Assembly: GCA_028696435.1 (NCBI GenBank)
Contig: JAQVHC010000092.1
Span: forward strand, 1-5,227
Direction of reading: 5' to 3'
From: Actinomycetota bacterium
GTDB lineage: Bacteria > Actinomycetota > Humimicrobiia > Humimicrobiales > Humimicrobiaceae
DNA length: 5,227 bases
Below are positions 1 to 5,201 of the stretch, one piece after another; position 1 is the first letter of the stretch; the number at the start of each line of letters is the position of its first letter. The notes beneath the pieces were generated by a model that was not told the DNA's origin, did not search any database, and saw only the letters and a program-made list of their open reading frames with translations. Made by a program: the position numbers and the translations under genes.

Positions 1-482
1 TCCCTGCCATTCATGGTTACAATTATTTTTGTTTCTGAAGCATTTGGCAGTATATATCTTGCATCTTCTGGCTCTATTCCCATATCCAGCAACTCTTTAT
101 AAAAGCCGTGGATACTCGAAACTAATTCATCAAATTTTTCTTTACATTCCTTATTCTCTTCTATAGAAGGCGGAGTGATATACTCAAAGTGATCAGCAAA
201 TTTAACATATCTTTGAGACTGCTGGTTATACGAAGCTATTCTATGCCTTACAAGCTGGTGCGTCAGCGCTCTTGATACACCTTCTATTGCAAATGTAAAA
301 CTTATATGCTCTACAGTACTAAGGTGTCCACTTTTTATTACAAACCTTACCAGTTTTTCTACCCTCTCACTGTCAAGTTCATTCATAAGGTCTTCAACAC
401 CTACAGGTGAATAACAGAGCCTTGCAGCGACTGCTACAGTTTTTTCCGGTTCCTGTGTATGTTTTATTAAATTTGCCTTCAT
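1..482 (-). CDS. thyX: Flavin-dependent thymidylate synthase ThyX (3' end beyond window)
   Basis: The frame starts with ATG at 482 and stays open to the window edge, giving 160 residues; ThyX proteins usually have about 210-250, so the C-terminal third is missing only because the window ends. The family signature RHRxxSxxxxSxRY is present as RHRIASYNQQSQRY (residues 79-92). It is preceded by the conserved GHLSTVEH stretch (52-59) and followed by ARYILPNASET (141-151) and the NGR triplet at the visible end. ThyX makes dTMP from dUMP using methylene-tetrahydrofolate, with NADPH-reduced FAD as hydride carrier, and acts in the cytosol as a homotetramer; it replaces the unrelated ThyA in many anaerobes. 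An AGGGG ribosome-binding site lies 7 bases before the ATG. The gene follows rpmE after 21 bp, so it should be read from the rpmE promoter. The identification is secure; the stop cannot be seen. Confidence 0.96.
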   Translation of the reverse strand, partial: MKANLIKHTQEPEKTVAVAARLCYSPVGVEDLMNELDSERVEKLVRFVIKSGHLSTVEHISFTFAIEGVSRALTHQLVRHRIASYNQQSQRYVKFADHFEYITPPSIEENKECKEKFDELVSSIHGFYKELLDMGIEPEDARYILPNASETKIIVTMNGR

Positions 483-503
483 AAATGCCCCTTTTTGTTT
501 TTT

Positions 504-710
504 TTATTTTTTAGACTTTACAAGTCTCTTTTTAAATCTTTCCACTCTTCCACCAGAATCAACCAGTTTCTGCTTTCCAGTATAAAAGGGATGACAATTA
601 GAACATATCTCAACCTTTATCTCTTTTTTTGTAGACCTTGTTTTAAACGTATTACCACAGGAACAGGTCACTGTGCAATCAAAATATTCGGGGTGTATAC
701 CTTTTTTCAT
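504..710 (-). CDS. rpmE: Ribosomal protein L31 (bL31), zinc-binding type
   Basis: This 68-residue protein has the normal length for bL31. It begins MKKGIHPEY, the typical L31 start, and ends in a basic tail (RFKKRLVKSKK). It carries four cysteines in the zinc-ribbon arrangement, C16-x-C18 and C36-x2-C39 (TCSCGNTF and ICSNCHPFYTG), plus C12. It is therefore the C+ (zinc-containing) paralogue rather than the zinc-free one made under zinc starvation. L31 sits on the 50S subunit at the bridge to the 30S head. The ATG at 710 is preceded by a GAGG site 10 bases upstream. rho lies 293 bp upstream, an order common in Bacillota, and thyX starts 21 bp after the TAA. A promoter at 763-790 suggests that rpmE and thyX can be transcribed independently of rho. 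Confidence 0.97.
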   Translation of the reverse strand: MKKGIHPEYFDCTVTCSCGNTFKTRSTKKEIKVEICSNCHPFYTGKQKLVDSGGRVERFKKRLVKSKK

Positions 711-762
711 CTTTTTAAATCCTCACTCTTGTTTATAGTATTTTCATCATTTATATTTATTT

Positions 763-790
763 TTTATATTCATTTTACTGATTATTTCAA
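763..790 (-). promoter_or_regulatory. Candidate sigma-A promoter for rpmE-thyX
   Basis: On the minus strand a -35 box TTGAAA (785-790, 5 of 6 consensus bases) is followed after 16 bases by a -10 box TATAAA (763-768, 5 of 6). Transcription would start near 756 and leave a leader of about 45 nt before the rpmE ATG. It is the best promoter match in the rho-rpmE spacer. A second, weaker pair, TTTACT and TAATAT with a 17-base spacer, lies just upstream. AT-rich DNA produces chance matches, so this is likely but unproven. Confidence 0.55.
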
Positions 791-827
791 GTTCTAAATA
801 TTAACACAAATACTTTTTGCAGTAAAT

Positions 828-841
828 ATAGCCTGTATAAC
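828..841 (-). repeat. Short repeat copy 3 (12 of 14 match)
   Basis: The minus strand reads GTTATACAGGCTAT, matching GTTATAAAGGCTAC at 12 of 14 positions. It lies exactly 66 bp from copy 2 in the rho-rpmE spacer. Flanking bases are not alike, so this may be chance. Confidence 0.35.
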
Positions 842-893
842 TTTTGCAACATAATTAACAGAATAAATAAAGCATCAACCCTTACAACCTCCT

Positions 894-907
894 GTAGCCT
901 TTATAAC
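894..907 (-). repeat. Short repeat copy 2, identical to a piece of the rho tail
   Basis: The minus strand reads GTTATAAAGGCTAC, identical over 14 bp to positions 1026-1039 inside rho, where it encodes VIKAT near the C-terminus. Weaker similarity on both sides (AATG..GAT before it, AAGGG after it, with 1-bp indels) suggests a decayed copy of the rho 3' end of roughly 60 bp. Confidence 0.5.
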
Positions 908-1003
908 AAAGATTCATCCACATTTAAGCCTTTCGTACTAAGCTTATTAAGTCATGCTATTTACGAAGTCCTTTACTCCTGGAGGCCATTTATATTATTG
1001 TCA

Positions 1004-2512
1004 CTATTTCCCTTCTTTTTCAAAAGTAGCCTTTATAACTCTGAGAAAATCTGCATTTGATTTCGTGTTTTTAACATAATCTATTAATTGCTCGAGGGCG
1101 GCTTCGGGTTCTTTCTCATAAATTAGTCTTCTAAGTTTCCATACCATAGCTGCTTCTTCCTTATCCATGAGTAATTCTTCTTTCCTGGTTCCTGACCTCG
1201 TTATATCAATTGCCGGGAAAATTCTCTTATTCGCAAGCTGTCTATCCAGATTTAACTCCATGTTCCCTGTACCTTTAAACTCCTCAAATATGACATCGTC
1301 CATCCTGCTGCCGGTTTCGATCAATGCAGTTGCAAGTATTGTAAGGCTACCACCATTTTCAATATTTCTTGCTGCCCCAAAGAATCTCTTGGGTGGGAAG
1401 AGTGCTGAGGAATCCACACCTCCGGATAGAACCCGGCCACTCGCCGGAATTGAGAGGTTATATGCTCTTGCAAGCCGGGTTATGCTATCCAGAAGTATTA
1501 AAACATCTTTACCGTGCTCAACCAGCCTTTTAGCTCTCTGGAGAACAAGTTCTGCAACCTGTATATGATTATCAGATGGCTGGTCAAATGTCGAGCTTAC
1601 CACTTCTCCTTTTACTGACCTTTCCATATCGGTTACTTCTTCCGGTCTCTCATCAATTAGCAGCACTATTATATATACTTCAGGATTATTTATAGAAATG
1701 CTATTGGCAAGGTCTTTTAGTATAGTTGTTTTGCCGGCTTTTGGTGGAGAGACAATAAGACCTCTCTGTCCCTTCCCTATGGGCGCAATTAAATCTATTA
1801 TCCTCGGTGTAATATTATTAGACCCTTCTACTTCCAGCCTCAGCCTTTCCATAGGATAAATAGGTGTTAATTTTTCAAATGGTACTCTGGCTCTAATGAA
1901 TTCAGGGTCCTCATCATTAACCTTCTCTATCCTTAAAAGTGCATTATATTTTTCACCCTCTTTCGGGGGGCGAACCTGGCCATATACCTCGTCTCCCTGT
2001 CTTAGACGAAATCTTCTTATCTGTGACTGGGAAACATAAATATCATTAGGACCGGCAAGATATCCGGAAGTTCTTAGAAAACCATAGCCATCTGCGAGTA
2101 TGTCGAGAATTCCCTTCATTCTTTCTTTATACAGCTCAAATTCCCCACCCCTCGCTACTTCCTTTTCCTCCTCTTCTACTAATTCTCCTTCCTCCACAAT
2201 TTCTTCTATCTTTAATTCCTTTTCCTCTTCCACCCGGGCTCCCATTTCCTTTCCAGCAATTTCCTTTTCAGCCTCTTCTTTTTCTACAGCTTTTTCCCTG
2301 GTAGTATCTTTTTTAATAATAGTTATACCCTCTGATGTAAAATTACTGGAACCCATACCATTGCTGGACACTTCCTCCAGTATCCTTTCTATTAGTTCAT
2401 CTTTTTTTAATTTAGAAATTCCCTGGATATTTAGTTGTTTTGCAATGGCTCTTAAATCAGAAATAACTTTACTATCAAGGAATTCCCTGTTTAATTCTTT
2501 CTGTTCAACCAT
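1004..2512 (-). CDS. rho: Transcription termination factor Rho
   Basis: Rho is a hexameric RNA-dependent ATPase that loads on C-rich nascent RNA and pulls RNA polymerase off the template. The 502 residues show all family parts in order: a helical N-terminal domain (about 8-48), a Glu-rich insertion (about 68-121), the cold-shock-like RNA-binding domain (about 133-205, with GILDILADGYGFLR), and the RecA-like motor. Motor motifs are Walker A SPPKAGKT (255-262), the catalytic LLIDERPEEVTDM stretch (284-296), Walker B DVLILLDS (336-343), SGRVLSGGVDSSALFPPKRF (358-377, Q/R-loop region) and SGTRKEELL (440-448) with the likely arginine finger R443. Rho of E. coli has 419 residues; the excess here is largely the charged insertion. 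The ATG at 2512 follows an AAAGGAG site 9 bases upstream. rpmE and thyX lie downstream on the same strand. All motor residues that I can check are intact, so the protein should be active. Confidence 0.98.
   Translation of the reverse strand: MVEQKELNREFLDSKVISDLRAIAKQLNIQGISKLKKDELIERILEEVSSNGMGSSNFTSEGITIIKKDTTREKAVEKEEAEKEIAGKEMGARVEEEKELKIEEIVEEGELVEEEEKEVARGGEFELYKERMKGILDILADGYGFLRTSGYLAGPNDIYVSQSQIRRFRLRQGDEVYGQVRPPKEGEKYNALLRIEKVNDEDPEFIRARVPFEKLTPIYPMERLRLEVEGSNNITPRIIDLIAPIGKGQRGLIVSPPKAGKTTILKDLANSISINNPEVYIIVLLIDERPEEVTDMERSVKGEVVSSTFDQPSDNHIQVAELVLQRAKRLVEHGKDVLILLDSITRLARAYNLSIPASGRVLSGGVDSSALFPPKRFFGAARNIENGGSLTILATALIETGSRMDDVIFEEFKGTGNMELNLDRQLANKRIFPAIDITRSGTRKEELLMDKEEAAMVWKLRRLIYEKEPEAALEQLIDYVKNTKSNADFLRVIKATFEKEGK
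1026..1039 (-). repeat. Short repeat copy 1, inside the rho 3' end
   Basis: This 14-bp segment encodes part of VIKAT (from residue 492) in Rho and recurs exactly in the spacer 132 bp downstream. As a coding segment of a conserved gene it is the likely source copy. Confidence 0.5.
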
Positions 2513-2558
2513 TAATAAATGCTCCTTTCATATTAATAACGACCTCTAACAGGCCCTG

Positions 2559-2591
2559 TGCAGTATTAAAACAGTCTAAATGCTGTATTAA
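2559..2591 (-). repeat. 22-bp-spaced direct repeat upstream of rho
   Basis: On the plus strand TGCAGTATTAA (2559-2569) and TGCTGTATTAA (2581-2591) match at 10 of 11 positions and start 22 bp apart, about two helical turns. A weaker third version, GCAGTTTTA, lies at 2596-2604. Next to them on the rho side is the palindrome ACAGG-C-CCTGT (2549-2559). The layout, 37-100 bp before the rho ATG, would suit an operator, but no known binding site is recognised. Confidence 0.35.
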
Positions 2592-2950
2592 TAGAGCAGT
2601 TTTATGCTATATTTTTCAATAAAATTAAAAATTACCGGCCTTTTTTATTTTATATTTTTAACACTTCAAACTATTTAAAAAGTTCGCAGCTGTAAATTAC
2701 ACCCATAAAACTTATTTCCAGTTTCATTTGAATTTATTACTGGTTTCTTAAGCTGATAGATATATTTTTTGAAAAAAGGATTTTAACTTAATGTTACTTT
2801 AAAAAGATGATAAAAATGCCTTATAAAAATAAATATATATTATTAGCCTATAAATTTAATATAAATAATATTTTTTTAGAAAATTGAGACATGATTTTTC
2901 CGGGGAAACCCCTATTACTAATGCCCTTACCCTTTAATTCAAAATAAAAC

Positions 2951-2974
2951 TTACTCTTTCAATATATAGAGTAA
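2951..2974 (-). promoter_or_regulatory. Inverted repeat, possible operator over a -10 box
   Basis: TTACTCT (2951-2957) and AGAGTAA (2968-2974) form a perfect 7-bp inverted repeat with a 10-bp centre. The centre contains the -10 box of the candidate minus-strand promoter at 2961-2989, a typical place for a repressor site. It could instead be a weak hairpin, since on the minus strand it is followed by GTTTTATTTTG. Confidence 0.35.
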
Positions 2975-2989
2975 ATTAAAAAAAATCAA
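2961..2989 (-). promoter_or_regulatory. Candidate minus-strand promoter facing rho
   Basis: TTGATT (2984-2989, 4 of 6 consensus bases) and TATATT (2961-2966, 5 of 6) are separated by exactly 17 bases on the minus strand. If used, transcription would begin near 2954 and give rho a leader of about 440 nt. No clearer promoter is seen nearer to rho. The AT-rich setting makes chance matches likely. Confidence 0.35.
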
Positions 2990-3052
2990 GTATAATTATC
3001 TTTAGCCAATTTTAGTAGGATTTCTTAGAATATTTTTTAAAGATAACCGGTC

Positions 3053-3076
3053 GCTGATGTTAAGCTGATGTTAAGC
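3053..3076. repeat. 11-bp tandem repeat
   Basis: GCTGATGTTAA occurs twice head to tail (3053-3063 and 3064-3074), followed by a further GC. It directly borders the hairpin at 3079-3118. A related TTAAGCTGAT lies alone at 2748-2757. The function is unknown; replication slippage is a simple explanation. Confidence 0.7.
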
Positions 3077-3078
3077 AG

Positions 3079-3118
3079 TAGCATGGCGGAAGAGCAATTT
3101 TGCACTTCTGCCATGCTA
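3079..3118 (+). terminator. Strong hairpin, terminator-like on the plus strand
   Basis: TAGCATGGC (3079-3087) pairs fully with GCCATGCTA (3110-3118). The stem continues through a G-T position and GAAG/CTTC to a GC-closed AATTTT loop. On the plus strand the hairpin is followed by a pyrimidine tract with six T (about 3127-3132), and the G-T position forms a G-U pair. On the minus strand this position becomes a C-A mismatch and no U-run follows. The hairpin lies 54 bp after the trpB stop, so it may also form the 3' end of the trpB message. The structure is certain; its polarity and role are not. Confidence 0.5.
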
Positions 3119-3172
3119 AATTCTCTCTTTTTTACTTTTCTATTTATTTTTCCTGCTTGTTTTTAGCTATTC

Positions 3173-4534
3173 TTATATTTCTGGCAGTTTCCCCAGAGAT
3201 TCTTTTATCTTTTCTTCTGGATATTCATAATCTTCCAGTTGGCCTGACAGATACTTCTCATAAGCAGCCATATCTACAAGCCCGTGCCCGCTGTGACCTA
3301 TAAGAATAGTTTTTGATTCTCCGGACTCACGACATTTCAAAGCTTCATCAATTGCCACTCTTATGCAGTGATTTGTTTCAGGAGCGCTGATAATACCTTC
3401 AGCTCTTGCAAACGTTACTCCAGCTTCAAATGTCGCAACTTGATTTGTAGCTCTTGCCTCAATATAGCCCAGATTATACAGATGAGAGACAATAGGAGCC
3501 ATGCCGTGGTATCGAAGGCCACCGGCATGAATAGGGGCCGGAATGAAATCATGACCAAGGGTATACATTTTAATAATTGGTGTAAGTTTTGCTGTGTCAC
3601 CATAGTCATAAACAAATGGACCTTTAGTCATTTTTGGAGCTGCGGCTGATTCCACATTTATTATACGCAAGTCCGGCTTTGTGCCATCTATTTTGTCCTT
3701 TACAAACGGTAGAAAAAGACCGGCAAAGTTTGAACCACCACCCACGCAGCCGACGATAATATCCGGATAAACATCTGCCTTTTCCATTAACTTCTTTGTC
3801 TCCAGACCAATTACAGTCTGATGAAGTAAAACATGATTGAGCACGCTTCCAAGTGAATAATGGGTATCTTCACGGGACACAGCATCTTCTACAGCTTCAC
3901 TGATAGCCAGTCCGAGGCTGCCGGGGCATTCAGGGTCTTTTTCCAGCATATCACGTCCAACCCTGGTATCCCTGCTCGGGCTTGGAACACACTCAGCTCC
4001 CCATGTTTCCATCATTACCCTGCGGTACGGTTTCTGTTTATAGCTAACAGCTACCATATAAACCTTTACTTTTAAACCAAAACATGCGCCTGCAAAAGCC
4101 AGAGCGCTTCCCCACTGTCCGGCTCCTGTCTCTGTAGTTATTCGCTCAATACCTTCTTTTTTATTGTAATAGGCCTGGGCTACAGCAGTATTAGGTTTAT
4201 GGCTTCCGGGTGGACTTGAACCCTCATATTTGTAGAATATTTTTGCCGGAGTATCAAGAGCTTTCTCAAGCCTGTGCGCTCTAAACAGAGTAGTCGGTCT
4301 CCACAGCTTATAAATCTCCCTTACCTCATCTGGAATATCAATCCATCGCTCAGTACTTACCTCCTGTTTGATCAGTTCCATCGGAAAGAGGGGGGCAAGG
4401 TCCTGTGGGGTCAGGGGCTTTTTTGTAACCGGATTAAGGGGTGGGGCCAGAGGTTCGGGCAGGTCTGCCTGAATATTATACCACTGCTCTGGTATTTCAT
4501 CCTCATCCAGTACAAATTTTGTTCTTTCGCCCAT
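3173..4534 (-). CDS. trpB: Tryptophan synthase beta chain, TrpB2 type
   Basis: This 453-residue PLP enzyme joins indole and L-serine to give L-tryptophan in the cytosol. The PLP lysine is K113 in GSHKPNTA (111-117 region), the catalytic-loop motif is ETGAGQWG (135-142), and the phosphate-binding loop is GGGSN (265-269). The length, the N-terminal extension (about 1-80, with LAPLFPMELIKQE) and motifs such as HAGGLRYHGMAP (336-347) and GHSGHGLVD (413-421) mark the TrpB2 (TrpB-like) group rather than the roughly 400-residue TrpB1 that binds TrpA. TrpB2 enzymes are known to work without an alpha chain. No trpA or other trp gene adjoins. The ATG at 4534 follows an AAAGGAG site after about 5 bases. 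A tryptophan T-box about 270 bp upstream should control it, which supports the substrate assignment. The protein itself contains five tryptophans. Confidence 0.95.
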   Translation of the reverse strand: MGERTKFVLDEDEIPEQWYNIQADLPEPLAPPLNPVTKKPLTPQDLAPLFPMELIKQEVSTERWIDIPDEVREIYKLWRPTTLFRAHRLEKALDTPAKIFYKYEGSSPPGSHKPNTAVAQAYYNKKEGIERITTETGAGQWGSALAFAGACFGLKVKVYMVAVSYKQKPYRRVMMETWGAECVPSPSRDTRVGRDMLEKDPECPGSLGLAISEAVEDAVSREDTHYSLGSVLNHVLLHQTVIGLETKKLMEKADVYPDIIVGCVGGGSNFAGLFLPFVKDKIDGTKPDLRIINVESAAAPKMTKGPFVYDYGDTAKLTPIIKMYTLGHDFIPAPIHAGGLRYHGMAPIVSHLYNLGYIEARATNQVATFEAGVTFARAEGIISAPETNHCIRVAIDEALKCRESGESKTILIGHSGHGLVDMAAYEKYLSGQLEDYEYPEEKIKESLGKLPEI

Positions 4535-4807
4535 TTCTTCTCCTTTCTTTTTTACTAATTATCCTTTAACTAATTTAATTGTGATGCTTACTTTTTAACA
4601 TCTAATTTTGATATACATTCCATGACCTGCTTTTCCAAAGAGCAGAGTGTAAACCTATTTTGTCAATAGAACAATATATTTTTTCATAAATAAACTAATG
4701 TAATGATACATAAAGTTTTAATCTAACCTGTTAGCAATGCACATAAAGCATATGAACTAATAAAATAAAACCTCTTCTTCGCAATAAGAAATATTAGCTA
4801 AATAAAT
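4535..4807 (-). other. Untranslated leader between T-box terminator and trpB
   Basis: About 270 nt separate the T-box terminator from the trpB start, more than T-box genes usually need. I see no credible leader peptide and no second T-box. The segment next to the terminator holds a partial copy of the terminator tail (4750-4782). A 12-bp palindrome, CTAACCTGTTAG, lies at 4723-4734. A perfect TTGACA (4661-4666) has no matching -10 box. The last 20 bases carry the trpB ribosome-binding site. Confidence 0.6.
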
Positions 4808-4824
4808 AAAAACCTCTCCATCGC
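4750..4824 (-). repeat. Partial duplication of the T-box terminator tail
   Basis: On the minus strand 4824-4791, the descending arm and U-run of the terminator, resembles 4782-4750. Both start GCGA, share AGAGGTTTT, continue with A/T and reach AG..ATAT. By eye, 27 of 33 aligned positions agree with one gap. The second copy lacks the ascending CCTCTC arm, so it cannot form the same terminator. Confidence 0.5.
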
Positions 4825-4852
4825 TACAGAACTCTGTAGAGACGAGAGGTTT
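4808..4852 (-). terminator. Intrinsic terminator of the trp T-box
   Basis: In the minus-strand RNA, AAACCUCUC (4852-4844) pairs with GAGAGGUUU (4818-4810). After an internal loop, CUACAG (4839-4834) pairs with CUGUAG (4829-4824) around an AGUU loop. The run of U at 4812-4808, then AUUUAUU, completes a textbook terminator. The 5' arm includes the CCU (4849-4847) that the T-box sequence takes up in the antiterminator, so the two folds exclude each other. Confidence 0.92.
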
Positions 4853-5191
4853 AATTCCCGCGGTGCCACCCTACTTCACATTAAAAATTTTTTATAAATA
4901 TTTTATATAAATTATTTTAATGTGCACTTAAAATATTTCAGATACTTTATAATATCCTATCCTATGGTAACGGAGGAAGCCGTTCTGACTTACTTTCTTC
5001 TAATCCTTTCTATTTTTCTCTTTCTTCTATTTTCTTCTGCTTTTGTTTTATTCTTTTCTGTTTTGTTCCTTTCAGAAGATTTTAGCCAGACACCTCACAG
5101 ACCCATTCAGACACCAGCTTTGCAGCCGCATTCTCAGCTCCAGCGGCTCTCTGTATGCTGCTTTCAGTGCTTACTATTTCTGATCACAGGT
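4808..5191 (-). promoter_or_regulatory. Tryptophan-specific T-box riboswitch
   Basis: The leader RNA senses charging of tRNA-Trp and lets trpB transcription continue when the tRNA is uncharged. Stem I (5191-5092) is fully readable: ACCU/AGGU at the base, a kink-turn-like GUGAU/GUGA, CAGA/UCUG, a specifier loop with AGUA opposite GAA, GCAC/GUGU, an AGAGA bulge and a distal GCCGC/GCGGC hairpin. The specifier codon after GAA is UGG (5105-5103), complementary to the CCA anticodon of tRNA-Trp. A possible stem II is UCUUCUG/CAGAAGA (5079-5073 with 5039-5033). AACGG/CCGUU (4984-4969) with a UCCU loop facing AGGA (4963-4960 or 4958-4955) fits the IIA/B pseudoknot. A 10-bp stem III is at 4924-4877. 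The T-box AGGGUGGCACCGCG (4872-4859) has UGGC, whose C would pair with the G discriminator expected in bacterial tRNA-Trp. The terminator ends the element. Confidence 0.97.
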
Positions 5192-5195
5192 TTTA

Positions 5196-5201
5196 ATTAT
5201 A
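5196..5201 (-). promoter_or_regulatory. Candidate -10 box for the T-box-trpB transcript
   Basis: A perfect TATAAT on the minus strand lies 4 bases before the first base of stem I, so transcription would start about at the stem I base, as is usual for T-box leaders. No good -35 box is seen at the right distance (AAAAGT at 5219-5224 with 17 bases). The position is more convincing than the sequence alone. Confidence 0.55.

Larger units (their letters stand above)
711..1003 (-). other. rho-rpmE spacer, no gene
   Basis: These 293 bp between the rho stop and the rpmE start hold no credible protein frame. Going downstream from rho they contain a small CTCC/GGAG hairpin (the GCCTCCAGGAG region), a wider inverted repeat TTCGTA...TACGAA, two copies of a short repeat shared with the rho 3' end, an orphan AGGAGG site (888-893), and the rpmE promoter. 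No GC-rich hairpin followed by a T-run is visible after rho, so rho lacks an obvious intrinsic terminator and may read through or end by a Rho-dependent route. Confidence 0.6.
2513..3172. other. trpB-rho spacer of about 660 bp, no protein gene
   Basis: This very AT-rich spacer has no frame with both a ribosome-binding site and protein-like composition. It contains, from the trpB side, a strong hairpin (3079-3118), an 11-bp tandem repeat (3053-3076), a 9-bp inverted repeat TTATCTTTA/TAAAGATAA (2996-3046), a candidate promoter with an overlapping inverted repeat (2951-2989), a GC island GGGGAAACCCC (2902-2912), an imperfect palindrome (2669-2684), and direct repeats close to rho. The rest is low-complexity A/T. 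Confidence 0.6.

Noticed and set aside
711..1003. Intrinsic terminator after rho
   Set aside because: The inverted repeats found (CTCC/GGAG and TTCGTA/TACGAA) are short and neither is followed by a U-run.
1167..1568. Open frame of 133 codons on the plus strand inside rho
   Set aside because: It lies wholly opposite the conserved motor domain of rho and its product resembles no family I know.
2100..2549. Open frame of 149 codons on the plus strand across the rho 5' end
   Set aside because: It is the antisense image of the Glu-rich Rho insertion (Ser/Phe-rich product) and has no ribosome-binding site; rho is certain on the other strand.
2807..2887. Plus-strand 26-codon frame starting MIKMPYKN
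   Set aside because: No ribosome-binding site, composition just reflects A/T-rich DNA (Asn, Ile, Lys, Tyr), and no recognisable motif.
2902..2912. GGGGAAACCCC mini-hairpin as terminator or riboswitch core
   Set aside because: Only 4 bp with a three-base loop, no T-run on either strand, and no surrounding conserved riboswitch bases that I recognise.
4661..4666. Perfect TTGACA in the trpB leader (minus strand) suggesting an internal promoter
   Set aside because: At spacings of 15-18 bases only GC-containing hexamers such as GCTCTT occur, so there is no -10 box.
4723..4734. Palindrome CTAACCTGTTAG as a Trp repressor site
   Set aside because: It differs from the known TrpR operator, lies downstream of the T-box terminator and not at a promoter; a short AT-rich palindrome is easily chance.
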